From Candidatus Gallibacteroides avistercoris (GTDB lineage: Bacteria; Bacteroidota; Bacteroidia; Bacteroidales; CHK158-818), in contig DVNA01000078.1 in NCBI GenBank assembly GCA_018714665.1, positions 1-7,169 of the forward strand: a stretch of 7,169 bases of DNA, in the 5' to 3' direction. Under the pieces are notes generated by a model. It ran no database searches and was not told the origin of the DNA. It saw only the letters and a list, made by a program, of their open reading frames with translations. Shown one piece after another: positions 1 to 6,953 of the stretch (positions are counted from its first letter, which is position 1; the number at the start of each line of letters is the position of its first letter). The position numbers were made by a program, and so were the translations under genes.

Positions 1-240
1 GGCATCTTTTCCTTCCCAACAGCAAACAATAACCGGACATGCCATCATACTGCTTTTTACTCGGTTGAAGTAAGGTTTTTCTGCTAAATGGGAATAGTGT
101 ATATTCAAAATAGCATCGTTTAATTGCATCATCTTTAATCCAATTAAAACAAGTCCTTTTTTTTCAAATCGAGTTATTATTTCGCCGATAATACCACGTT
201 GTATAGCCGACGGTTTCAGGATAACAAGTGTCGTTTCCAT
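1..240 (-). CDS. ndk: Nucleoside diphosphate kinase, 5' part only (cut by window edge)
   Basis: Ndk is a cytosolic enzyme that moves the gamma-phosphate of ATP onto other (deoxy)nucleoside diphosphates through a phospho-histidine. The 80 codons present begin METTLVILKPSAIQRG, the standard Ndk N-terminus with the conserved phosphate-binding Lys (K9). They continue through the KPYF segment (55-58) and end in a PVIVCCWEG stretch (69-77) typical of the Bacteroidota form. The family is roughly 150 residues long, so about half is missing, including the active-site His near residue 115-120. ATG at 240 is chosen because family members begin directly at this point. An in-frame ATG at 309 would add 23 residues but lies upstream of the predicted -7 element. 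The gene has its own promoter (273-303) and is separated from recG by 205 bases, so it is probably a separate transcript. The identification is firm. Catalytic competence cannot be judged here. Confidence 0.95.
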   Translation of the reverse strand, partial: METTLVILKPSAIQRGIIGEIITRFEKKGLVLIGLKMMQLNDAILNIHYSHLAEKPYFNRVKSSMMACPVIVCCWEGKDA

Positions 241-243
241 GGG

Positions 244-264
244 AAGATTTGAGTATAAAATCTT
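244..264 (-). repeat. Small inverted repeat in the ndk 5' leader
   Basis: AAGATTT (244-250) and AAATCTT (258-264) are perfect 7-base complements around a 7-base loop. In the minus-strand transcript the hairpin would begin almost at the predicted start of transcription and end 3 bases before the ndk ATG. It is almost all A-U, so it would be weak. It may stabilise the 5' end, modulate ribosome access, or be chance in AT-rich sequence. Confidence 0.3.
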
Positions 265-272
265 AACGCTCT

Positions 273-303
273 CAAAGTTATAAAAATAAATTTTTGAAGC
301 AAA
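273..303 (-). promoter_or_regulatory. Bacteroides-type promoter for ndk (TTTG-N19-TAACTTTG)
   Basis: On the minus strand TTTG (303-300) is followed by exactly 19 bases and then TAACTTTG (280-273). This matches both halves of the Bacteroides primary sigma factor consensus, TTTG at -33 and TAnnTTTG at -7. Transcription should start near 265-269, giving a leader of about 25-30 bases before the ATG at 240. The spacer is nearly pure A/T. This is the only promoter in the window with both elements intact. The rest of the 241-445 spacer holds no gene, tRNA-like fold or convincing terminator that I can see. Confidence 0.75.
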
Positions 304-445
304 ATCCATGAACTCTATTCTTGTTTTTTATTTTTCTTTATGAGTTTGTCTTTTGCTTGTATTAAATTGATAATAAGAAGATTGTGCTATTTGTACAGGA
401 GTATTAAAAAAGCATAAATATACACGGCCATTAATATAAGAAAGA

Positions 446-2542
446 TTAGCTGATAGCTCCCCAGTTTATTTTTTTACGGAAGATTTTCTCTAATTGTTTT
501 TTCAGTACGTAATGTTCTGGCAATGACAGATCGGGATCTTTATCCAGTATCTCTGAGGCTATATTGCGTGCTTGTTGTAGAATTTGACCATCTTTGGCCA
601 GATTGGCTATTTTGAGGTCAAAGGCGATTCCACTCTGTTGAGTTCCTTCCAGGTCTCCGGGTCCACGTAGTTGTAGATCGGCCTCGGAAATTTCAAATCC
701 GTCGTTACTGCGAACCATAATATCAAGTCGTTTTCGGGTCTCTGTCGATAGCTTGTGCGAGGTTACCAGGATACAATACGATTGGTCGGCTCCGCGTCCT
801 ACCCGTCCCCGTAATTGGTGCAGTTGCGATAGTCCGAAACGTTCGGCATTTTCTATGACCATTACAGAAGCATTCGGAACGTTTACTCCAACCTCTATGA
901 CAGTAGTGGCTACCATTATTTGAGCTTTCCCTGTTGCAAACCTTTGCATTTGAGCCTCTTTTTCTGACGGTTTCATTTTTCCGTGAACCATGCAGATTTC
1001 GTATTCCGGAAATTGTTCCCGGATTAACTGATATCCTTGTTCCAGATTTTTGAGATCTATCTTTTCGCTCTCCTGTATGAGCGGATATACGATGTAGATT
1101 TGCCTACCCTCTTCGATTTGTTTGCGGATGGCTCCGTAAAGAGAACTTCGTTGGTTGTCGTACCGATGAAGGGTTTGTATCGGTTTTCTTCCGGGAGGGA
1201 GCTCGTCGATTACAGAAACGTCCAAATCTCCATATACGGTCATGGCTAGTGTTCGGGGAATGGGGGTGGCTGTCATGACAAGTACGTGTGGAGGCGAGAG
1301 GTTTTTTTTCCAGAGTTCGGCTCGTTGGGCTACCCCGAAACGATGCTGTTCGTCTATGATTACCAAGCCGAGGTTGGAGAATACCACATAATCTTCCAAT
1401 AGCGCGTGTGTGCCGATGAGAATATCTGTTTCTCCCGATAAGAGGGCATTTTGTATACGTTCTTTTTCTGATTTCTTGGTAGAACCGGTCAAGAGCTCTA
1501 CGTGTAATCCCATATCCGACAGCATTCGGGTGATGGTATCATAATGCTGAGCCGACAGGATTTCGGTCGGAGCCATGATGCACGTCTGGAAACCGTTATC
1601 GACCGCCATCAGGGCAGCCATCAGGGCTACCAATGTCTTGCCGCTACCCACGTCTCCTTGTAACAGGCGGTTCATTTGTCGTCCGCTACCTACATCCTGA
1701 CGAATTTCCCGTAATACCCGTTTTTGTGCTCCTGTCAGTTCGAACGGAAGATAGTGTTCATAAAAGGTGTTGAAATAGTGTCCGATACGACGGAATAAGA
1801 AGCCTCCATATTTCAATCTTTTCATTTTGCTGTATCTCAGGATGTTGAGTTGCAGGTAAAACAGTTCTTCGAATTTTAAACGGAATAGGGCTTTTCGTAA
1901 AGCCTCGGGAGAGGTGGGGAAATGACTGTTTTTCAGGGCATCGTACAAATACATCAGATTTGCCCGGGAAATGATCTCGGCAGGAAGTGTCTCCGGCATG
2001 GTTTTGGAAATGTTTTTCCAAAGCGATGCCATTATTTTTTGAATGGCCTTGGAGTTGAGAAAATGGTTCTTCATCTTCTCGGTAGTGTGGTAATAGGGCG
2101 TTAGTCCAGACAGGGCATCGTTGTATTCGTTTGACGCATCTATCTCCGGATGGGCAATATTCAATTTGTTCCCAAATACGGTAGGTTTTCCAAATACGGT
2201 ATATTCTACGCCGGTTTTGTACCGGTCTGTGATGTATTTTATGCCTTTGAACCAAACTAATTCTATTTGGCCAGTTCCGTCAGAGAAAGTTGCCGTTAAC
2301 CGTTTTCTACGTCCGGTACCTTGTAATTCGTATCCGGTAATGTATCCTTTTAATTGGATATACGGCATATTTCCATCTATCTCGTTTATGCGATAAGTGC
2401 GACTGCGGTCGATGTATTTGTATGGAAAATGGTATAATAACTCTTCTGCCGAAGAGATGTTCAATTCGGTTTTCAGCAATTCGGCACGTTTAGGGCCTAC
2501 TCCTGGTAAGAACTTTATGTTCAGGTTAGCTAAATCCGTCAT
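446..2542 (-). CDS. recG: ATP-dependent DNA helicase RecG
   Basis: RecG is a superfamily 2 translocase that regresses stalled replication forks and remodels branched DNA and R-loops. The 698 residues match the usual length of about 690-700. The N-terminus carries an FLPGVGPKRAELL segment (11-23), followed by the OB-fold wedge domain at about 60-135 that splits the fork. Helicase motifs follow in order: Walker A GDVGSGKT (296-303), APTEIL (324-329), DEQH box (397-400), TATPIPRT (424-431), ATTVIEVGVNVP (545-556) and QLHQLRGRVGRG (573-584). The C-terminal TRG region, LRGPGDLEGTQQSG (625-638), marks RecG rather than another SF2 helicase. The frame is open back to 2707, but homology starts at MTDLANLNIKFLPG. 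The ATG at 2542 overlaps the ispD stop as ATGA, so ATG 2542 is the likely start and translation is probably coupled to ispD. No frameshift or missing motif is seen. Confidence 0.96.
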   Translation of the reverse strand: MTDLANLNIKFLPGVGPKRAELLKTELNISSAEELLYHFPYKYIDRSRTYRINEIDGNMPYIQLKGYITGYELQGTGRRKRLTATFSDGTGQIELVWFKGIKYITDRYKTGVEYTVFGKPTVFGNKLNIAHPEIDASNEYNDALSGLTPYYHTTEKMKNHFLNSKAIQKIMASLWKNISKTMPETLPAEIISRANLMYLYDALKNSHFPTSPEALRKALFRLKFEELFYLQLNILRYSKMKRLKYGGFLFRRIGHYFNTFYEHYLPFELTGAQKRVLREIRQDVGSGRQMNRLLQGDVGSGKTLVALMAALMAVDNGFQTCIMAPTEILSAQHYDTITRMLSDMGLHVELLTGSTKKSEKERIQNALLSGETDILIGTHALLEDYVVFSNLGLVIIDEQHRFGVAQRAELWKKNLSPPHVLVMTATPIPRTLAMTVYGDLDVSVIDELPPGRKPIQTLHRYDNQRSSLYGAIRKQIEEGRQIYIVYPLIQESEKIDLKNLEQGYQLIREQFPEYEICMVHGKMKPSEKEAQMQRFATGKAQIMVATTVIEVGVNVPNASVMVIENAERFGLSQLHQLRGRVGRGADQSYCILVTSHKLSTETRKRLDIMVRSNDGFEISEADLQLRGPGDLEGTQQSGIAFDLKIANLAKDGQILQQARNIASEILDKDPDLSLPEHYVLKKQLEKIFRKKINWGAIS

Positions 2543-3207
2543 GGTTTTAGAAACGTTTCTGCCAGAATCAGGTCGATGGGGGTGGTTATTTTTATATTTT
2601 TGGGGTGTCCGTTTATGGTAAATACATTGAATCCGCTTTGTTCTACCACCGAGGCATCGTCTGTAAAGTCGGGATGATACGGGGAAGAATAGGCCTGTTT
2701 TAACCATCCTATCTTGAATGTTTGGGGGGTCTGTACAAAACAGTAATTTGAGCGGTTGCAGGCGAAAGATGTTTGGTTTTTACCGATTTTACGGATGGAG
2801 TCCGTTACAGGTATAACCGGTATGGCAGATCCTTTTTGGGCTGCTGTTTCGTATGCCGTAGTCAATATCTCTTTTGAGATAAAAGGTCGAACCCCGTCGT
2901 GTACGGCAACGATACCTTCTGTTTCGATTTTGTCCAAAGCGTTTTTGACCGATTGGTAACGGGTATCACCTCCGTTTACAACAATGACGGGTATCTCAAA
3001 GTGATACTCTTTGCACAATGTTTGCCAATGTACTTGTTGGTCTTGGGGAAGTGCCAATATAATGGCTATGTCAGGATCAAAATCGTAAAAGGCCTGAATG
3101 GTTCTCATTAGAATGGGAATGCCTCCTATGGGAATGAATTGTTTGGGAATTTCTTTCCCCATCCTAACTCCTTTACCTCCGGCCACGATGATGGCATATT
3201 TTTTCAT
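2539..3207 (-). CDS. ispD: 2-C-methyl-D-erythritol 4-phosphate cytidylyltransferase
   Basis: IspD transfers CMP from CTP to 2-C-methyl-D-erythritol 4-phosphate, the third step of the MEP route to isoprenoid precursors, in the cytosol. The 222 residues are of normal family length. The N-terminal nucleotide-binding signature AGGKGVRMG (9-17) with R15, followed by PKQF (21-24) with K22, corresponds to the conserved Arg and Lys of the CTP site. Further family motifs are GGDTRYQSV (79-87), VHDGVRPFI (102-110), R152, TPQTF (160-164), TDDASVVE (182-189) and NIKITTPIDL (204-213), whose K206 corresponds to the Lys that contacts substrate. ATG at 3207 gives the expected MKKYAIIVAGG beginning. It is the first gene of a two-gene unit with recG, sharing 4 bases. 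A -7 element lies about 26 bases upstream. The products have no evident joint function, so the pairing probably reflects shared expression. Confidence 0.96.
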   Translation of the reverse strand: MKKYAIIVAGGKGVRMGKEIPKQFIPIGGIPILMRTIQAFYDFDPDIAIILALPQDQQVHWQTLCKEYHFEIPVIVVNGGDTRYQSVKNALDKIETEGIVAVHDGVRPFISKEILTTAYETAAQKGSAIPVIPVTDSIRKIGKNQTSFACNRSNYCFVQTPQTFKIGWLKQAYSSPYHPDFTDDASVVEQSGFNVFTINGHPKNIKITTPIDLILAETFLKP

Positions 3208-3232
3208 TCAAGTTTGAGTTTGTTTCAGCTAT

Positions 3233-3264
3233 CAAAGATACGAAAAATCGTTTTTTTGTAGAAA
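3233..3264 (-). promoter_or_regulatory. Promoter-like element for the ispD-recG unit
   Basis: Minus-strand TATCTTTG (3240-3233) is an exact TAnnTTTG -7 element. A partial -33 match, TTTC (3264-3261), sits 20 bases upstream. Transcription would begin near 3225-3229, leaving a leader of about 20 bases before the ispD ATG at 3207. The TTTC overlaps the T-tract of the adjoining prs terminator, so the two signals are packed end to end. The -7 half is convincing and the -33 half is weak. Confidence 0.6.
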
Positions 3265-3297
3265 AGAGAAGCGCCCGTTTTTAACGGACGCTTCTCT
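3265..3297 (-). terminator. Rho-independent-type terminator of prs
   Basis: Arms 3265-3279 and 3283-3297 form a 15-base stem around a 3-base loop, followed on the minus strand by a short T-tract (TTTC at 3264-3261). The only imperfect position (3274/3288) is a G-U wobble in minus-strand RNA but a C/A mismatch in plus-strand RNA, which supports use for minus-strand transcription. It begins 32 bases after the prs stop. The T-tract is short, so efficiency is uncertain. Confidence 0.8.
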
Positions 3298-3329
3298 GAT
3301 ATTGTTTGCAATAATTGTTGGAAAGATAA

Positions 3330-4268
3330 TTAGATGATATATTGTGCGCTGATAGATTCATTGGAAAGAACTCGTCGAATCGTATCGGCAAACATATCGG
3401 CGATGTCTATGATTCTTACCTTGGGACACTCTTTTTGATAGGGGATACTGTTGGTGAAAATCATTTCAGTCAGTTTGGATTTCATAACCCGTTCGGTTGC
3501 CGGGTCTGACATAACGGCATGGCTGGCAATGGCGCGTACCGATGCGGCACCGTTTTCCATCATCAAATCGGCAGCTTTGGTAATAGTGCCTGCGGTATCT
3601 ACCATATCGTCAATCAAAACGACGTTTTTCCCTTTGACGTCTCCGATAACGGTCATGCTTTCTATTTCATTGGCTCTGGCTCTTGATTTGTGGCATAAAA
3701 CCATCGGGGCGTCGAAATATTTGGCGTATGTGTTGGCACGTTTAGCTCCACCAACGTCGGGTGTGGCGATAACCATATTTTCAAGATGCAGGGAGTTGAT
3801 ATACGGGCCAAATATAGTAGATGCATAGAGATGATCAACCGGAACGTCGAAAAATCCTTGTATCTGGTCTGCATGCAGATCCATGGTAATCAATCGGTCT
3901 ATACCTGCTACACTCAGCAAATCGGCAATCAGTTTGGCAGCTATTGAGACACGGGGTTTGTCTTTTCTATCTTGACGAGCCCAACCAAAATAGGGAACGA
4001 CTGCTATGATGGATTTGGCCGATGCTCGTTTGGCGGCATCAATCATCAACAACAGTTCCATCAAGTTGTCAGAGTTGGGGAATGTGGATTGAACCAGATA
4101 AACCTGACAGCCTCTGATGGACTCTTCAAAAGATACGGCAAATTCTCCGTCAGCGAAATGCTGGATGTTCATTTTCCCTAATTCGCAGCCTAAACTGTTA
4201 CATATTTTTTCGGCTAAGTAGTGGGATTTGGTCCCTGCAAAGATTTTAAATTTTGGTCCTTGACTCAT
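3330..4268 (-). CDS. prs: Ribose-phosphate pyrophosphokinase (PRPP synthetase)
   Basis: Prs makes PRPP from ribose 5-phosphate and ATP, feeding purine, pyrimidine, NAD, His and Trp synthesis in the cytosol. The 312 residues fit class I enzymes (about 310-320). Visible motifs are FADGEF (38-43), the ATP-site flexible loop PYFGWARQDRKDKPR (92-106), MDLHADQIQGFF (129-140), PDVGGAKRA (170-178), CHKSR (192-196) with the conserved Lys of the catalytic region, and the PRPP-binding loop VVLIDDMVDTAGTI (216-229). The frame stays open upstream to an ATG at 4406 inside the GH13 gene. However, family homology begins around MSQGPKFKIFAGT, so ATG 4268 is preferred, and a -7 element lies between the GH13 stop and this start. 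No Shine-Dalgarno is evident, as is usual in Bacteroidota. It is probably expressed from its own promoter, with possible read-through from the GH13 gene, and ends at the hairpin 3265-3297. Confidence 0.96.
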   Translation of the reverse strand: MSQGPKFKIFAGTKSHYLAEKICNSLGCELGKMNIQHFADGEFAVSFEESIRGCQVYLVQSTFPNSDNLMELLLMIDAAKRASAKSIIAVVPYFGWARQDRKDKPRVSIAAKLIADLLSVAGIDRLITMDLHADQIQGFFDVPVDHLYASTIFGPYINSLHLENMVIATPDVGGAKRANTYAKYFDAPMVLCHKSRARANEIESMTVIGDVKGKNVVLIDDMVDTAGTITKAADLMMENGAASVRAIASHAVMSDPATERVMKSKLTEMIFTNSIPYQKECPKVRIIDIADMFADTIRRVLSNESISAQYII

Positions 4269-4309
4269 GGTGGTAAATATGTGATAAATCGTATTTGCTA
4301 ATTTTGGCG

Positions 4310-4317
4310 CAAAGGTA
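4310..4317 (-). promoter_or_regulatory. -7 promoter element for prs
   Basis: Minus-strand TACCTTTG (4317-4310), within TATACCTTTG, is an exact TAnnTTTG element. It lies just after the stop codon of the GH13 gene and about 41 bases before the prs ATG, predicting a leader of about 35 bases. No good TTTG -33 is seen at the proper distance. The upstream side is A-rich, including a run of nine A. This makes prs likely to have its own start of transcription. Confidence 0.6.
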
Positions 4318-4323
4318 TAATTT

Positions 4324-6069
4324 CTATTTGTATTTTCTCCGCGATTCCTGTTTTTTTTTCGTCTTTGTGTCGGTTGTATGAATTTTTGTTTTCCAGATGA
4401 CAGCACTGTGTGCTTTTATTGGCGTATCGAACCTGTTTTGCGGGTTGAGCGGGGCTTCTTTTTCTTCCAATGTCAATAGCTCCTTGAATAGAAGTTTTTC
4501 TGTTGTTTCGGGTATCTCTGCTACATCGAACGCGTGTTGGGGAATTTTGATGGATACGGTGGTATCTCTGTCGTCAAAATTGACAGCAATCAAAATGAAC
4601 TCGTTTTGGTATTTTCTGAAAAAGCAATATTGTTTGTATGCGTTGAATTGCGGATTGTCGAGATTGACATACATTAGATCGAAGAATGTCCCTTCTCGTA
4701 TGGCTTTTTCCCGGTTACAACAGGTCAATATTTTTTTGTACAGAGTACGTAACTCTTTCTGTTGGGAAGATAACCGGGCAGTGTTGAATTTTTTTTCGTT
4801 TACCCAGTTACGTACGGTATTGATACTCCAATAATCGAAGATGGTTGTTCTACCGTCTTTCCCGCTGAATCCTTCACAATCCATGCCCGCTTCGCCCAGT
4901 TCCTGTCCGAAATAGAGCATAAACGGGTTGGTGTTCATCATGGCCGACACGACCAGGGCAGGGATGGCTTTTTGCGGGTCTCCTGCAAAATATTCCGAAG
5001 CAATGCGTTGTTCGTCGTGGTTTTCCAGAAAATTCAACATATGACCTTTTATGTCGTCCAGCGATTGCCAGCAAGCGGTTATCTGGGAGGCCGGTCTGTA
5101 TCCGCCGACAACCTCTCTCAATAGATCATACAGGCCTACCTTGTCGTATAGATAGTCGAATTTGCCGTTGAACAGGTAATTTCGATATTCGTACGGATTA
5201 TACACTTCTGCAATAAAATCTATGTGTGGAAACTTGTCTTTGATTTGCGGGATAACCCATCCCCAGAATGCAACGGGAACCATTTCGGCCATATCGCATC
5301 GGAAGCCATCTATTTGTTTCGATGCCCAGAAGAGAAGGATGTCCCGCATTTTAATCCAGGTATTAGGTATCGGATCAAAGTGGGTTTGTCGGTTGTTCAA
5401 GTAATCTATCCCATAGTTCAATTTTACGGTTTCGTACCAGTCGTTGATGCCTGGATAGGCTCCAAAACAGTCGTTTCCGGTGGCTTTTGCTGGATATTCG
5501 TGGTATTTTTCAGCCCCTTCTCCTAGCGGGAATTGTCCACAAAATTCTTGTCGGGGTATGTAATAAAAATTATTGTTGGGCGAGAAATGAGTCTCTGTAT
5601 TGTCATCTTCCCCCAAATCTTTTGTTCCAGCAGGTTTTTTGTCTGAGTGGTATTGTCGGGCCACATGGTTCGGTACAAAGTCGATGATCATTTTCAATCC
5701 AGCCTCGTGTGTTCGTGTAACCAATGCTTCGAACTCTTTCATTCTGTTTTGGGGGATCTCCGCCAGATCGGGATCAACATCATAATAATCTTTTATGGCA
5801 TAGGGAGATCCGGCTTTTCCCTTTACGATATAGGGGTTGTCCTTTCGGATGCCGTATTGAGTATAGTCGGTTTGAGTGGCGTGTTCGATAATTCCGGTGT
5901 ACCAGATATGGGTACACCCCAGGGTATGTATTTCGTGTAAGGCTTTGGGCGTAAAGTCCGAAAATTTCCCACATCCGTTTTCCTGTAATGTACCGTTGGG
6001 CTTACAACAGTTGTTCATATTGCCGAAAAGGCGAGTAAATACTTGGTATATAATTATTTTCTGATTCAT
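4324..6069 (-). CDS. Cytosolic alpha-amylase-family glycoside hydrolase (GH13)
   Basis: A 581-residue GH13-type (beta/alpha)8-barrel enzyme, expected to hydrolyse or transfer alpha-glucosidic bonds in malto-oligosaccharides or glycogen-like glucans. All four GH13 signature regions are present: DFVPNH (130-135), GFRCDMAE (255-262) with nucleophile D259, AEVYNP (287-292) with acid/base E288, and NHD (350-352) with transition-state Asp D352. A smaller C-terminal beta domain follows from about 480 to 560. There is no signal peptide or lipoprotein Cys motif at the N-terminus (MNQKIIIYQVFTRLFG), so it should act in the cytosol, unlike secreted Sus-type amylases. The last 20 or so residues are a Lys/Thr-rich tail encoded across a run of nine A and look lineage-specific. 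The start follows the patatin-like stop by 2 bases, so the two are probably one transcript. The exact substrate and GH13 subfamily cannot be told from motifs alone. Confidence 0.9.
   Translation of the reverse strand: MNQKIIIYQVFTRLFGNMNNCCKPNGTLQENGCGKFSDFTPKALHEIHTLGCTHIWYTGIIEHATQTDYTQYGIRKDNPYIVKGKAGSPYAIKDYYDVDPDLAEIPQNRMKEFEALVTRTHEAGLKMIIDFVPNHVARQYHSDKKPAGTKDLGEDDNTETHFSPNNNFYYIPRQEFCGQFPLGEGAEKYHEYPAKATGNDCFGAYPGINDWYETVKLNYGIDYLNNRQTHFDPIPNTWIKMRDILLFWASKQIDGFRCDMAEMVPVAFWGWVIPQIKDKFPHIDFIAEVYNPYEYRNYLFNGKFDYLYDKVGLYDLLREVVGGYRPASQITACWQSLDDIKGHMLNFLENHDEQRIASEYFAGDPQKAIPALVVSAMMNTNPFMLYFGQELGEAGMDCEGFSGKDGRTTIFDYWSINTVRNWVNEKKFNTARLSSQQKELRTLYKKILTCCNREKAIREGTFFDLMYVNLDNPQFNAYKQYCFFRKYQNEFILIAVNFDDRDTTVSIKIPQHAFDVAEIPETTEKLLFKELLTLEEKEAPLNPQNRFDTPIKAHSAVIWKTKIHTTDTKTKKKQESRRKYK
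4351..4359 (-). repeat. Nine-base poly-A run near the 3' end of the GH13 gene
   Basis: The coding strand of the GH13 gene has nine consecutive A, read as three Lys codons (571-573) in the C-terminal tail. It is a slippage-prone homopolymer. Loss of one A would move the ribosome into the frame that stays open through the prs start. It also lies about 35-40 bases upstream of the prs -7 element, where A-tracts can assist promoters. Confidence 0.6.
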
Positions 6070-6071
6070 AA

Positions 6072-6860
6072 TTAAGTGTTCGATTTCAGAGATTGTAAAA
6101 CTTTTAAGGTATCTTTATACCCGAAATCAGCTATTTTTTCGATGTTATCTAGGTCAAATATGTTGTATTGTGTTGTTTCGTTCGTTTGTACGAGAATGTC
6201 GCATAGTTTTATGTCTTCGAAGCTGTTCGATTTAAACATGAAACCGTAAGATCGTTCGGCAATACCTATGATTGTTTGCTTGTATTGGTTCGTTACCAAC
6301 GGGTTGACATTGATACCTATGACCGTGTCGCATAAATGGCGGATGGGTTTTACCGGGAAATTCCGGAATACGCCGCCATCAACGTAATGGACGTTGTGGA
6401 TACAGATTGGATGGAAAACGACAGGGATACAACAAGAGGCACATATTACGTCGATGATAGGGCCGCTGTTGAAAGATACGCTTTCTCCATGGTCCAGGTC
6501 GGTGGCTGTAACCACTAACGGGTATTGAAGTTCTTCAAATTGCTTGGCCCGGAGAATCTTTTTTAATAGGCTTCTGAATCCCTCCATTTTGAAAAAACCG
6601 GAACGAGGTATGGTTATTTCTACCAAGTCACTGAATTTGACGGAAGAGAATATCTCTATCATTTCTTCGGGGGAGTAACCGTCTGCATACAAGACTCCGA
6701 TGATGGAACCGGCACTTACTCCGGAGATGATATCCGGTTTTATACCGGCCTCTTCCAGCGCTTTCAAGGCTCCGATATGGGCAAATCCCCTGGCGCCTCC
6801 ACCGCTTAATGCCAAACCTGTTGCGTATTTTCTTTTCTCTTTGTTATTGGGTTTTTCCAT
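6072..6860 (-). CDS. Patatin-like phospholipase family protein (RssA/YlbK type)
   Basis: A 262-residue alpha/beta hydrolase of the patatin family, which cleaves acyl-ester bonds of lipids with a Ser-Asp dyad. The oxyanion-hole loop LSGGGARGFAHIG (18-30), the nucleophile elbow GVSAG (47-51) with S49, and the catalytic DGG (161-163) with D161 are all intact. The protein is short and without a signal peptide, membrane segment or outer-membrane barrel domain, so it resembles cytosolic single-domain RssA-like members rather than long secreted or NTE-type ones. A Cys-rich ICASCC stretch (139-144) is seen in the core. ATG at 6860 leaves a short charged N-terminus (MEKPNNKEKRKYATG) before the first strand. 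The gene opens a unit with the GH13 gene 2 bases downstream and is divergent from aroE. The physiological substrate is unknown, and lipid turnover is an inference from the family. Confidence 0.9.
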   Translation of the reverse strand: MEKPNNKEKRKYATGLALSGGGARGFAHIGALKALEEAGIKPDIISGVSAGSIIGVLYADGYSPEEMIEIFSSVKFSDLVEITIPRSGFFKMEGFRSLLKKILRAKQFEELQYPLVVTATDLDHGESVSFNSGPIIDVICASCCIPVVFHPICIHNVHYVDGGVFRNFPVKPIRHLCDTVIGINVNPLVTNQYKQTIIGIAERSYGFMFKSNSFEDIKLCDILVQTNETTQYNIFDLDNIEKIADFGYKDTLKVLQSLKSNT

Positions 6861-6879
6861 TTTGCGGATATTTTTTAGG

Positions 6880-6887
6880 CTAAGTTA
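6880..6887 (-). promoter_or_regulatory. Possible -7 element for the patatin-like/GH13 unit
   Basis: Minus-strand TAACTTAG (6887-6880) differs by one base from TAnnTTTG. It would give a leader of about 13-20 bases before the ATG at 6860. No good -33 is evident. This is the best candidate in the 135-base divergent region but is weak. Confidence 0.35.
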
Positions 6888-6922
6888 CGAAAAACTGCCA
6901 TGTCTGAAAAATAAAACGGATA

Positions 6923-6953
6923 TTTTGTCTGGCAGAACATAAGATAGACAAAA
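6923..6953. repeat. Inverted repeat between the patatin-like gene and aroE
   Basis: TTTTGTCT (6923-6930) and AGACAAAA (6946-6953) are perfect 8-base complements with a 15-base spacer. They straddle the expected -33 region of aroE and end 6 bases before its -7 element. A second pair, CTGCCA (6895-6900) and TGGCAG (6930-6935), partly overlaps it. The arrangement could be an operator, but no known regulator motif is recognised. Confidence 0.35.

Noticed and set aside
387..431. 14-residue hydrophobic open frame (MAVYIYAFLILLYK) downstream of recG
   Set aside because: It is too short to support, has no ribosome site or promoter, and lies in AT-rich sequence where such frames arise by chance.
241..445. 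Possible RNA gene, terminator or mobile-element remnant in the 205-base spacer
   Set aside because: Apart from the ndk promoter and small leader repeat, I see no stable stem with T-tract, tRNA-like fold, terminal repeats or coding remnant.
1758..2255. 165-codon minus-strand open frame inside recG
   Set aside because: It is an alternative frame of recG, and the RecG frame carries the domain sequence throughout.
2543..2707. N-terminal extension of recG to an ATG at 2707
   Set aside because: It lies wholly inside ispD in another frame, has no RecG-like sequence, and the ATGA overlap with ispD gives a natural start at 2542.
4269..4406. N-terminal extension of prs to an ATG at 4406
   Set aside because: It overlaps the GH13 3' end, is low-complexity basic sequence, and crosses the prs -7 element. 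Family homology starts at about ATG 4268.
4397..4834. 145-codon open frame on the plus strand opposite the GH13 gene
   Set aside because: It is an antisense shadow of a well-conserved coding region with no recognisable protein features.
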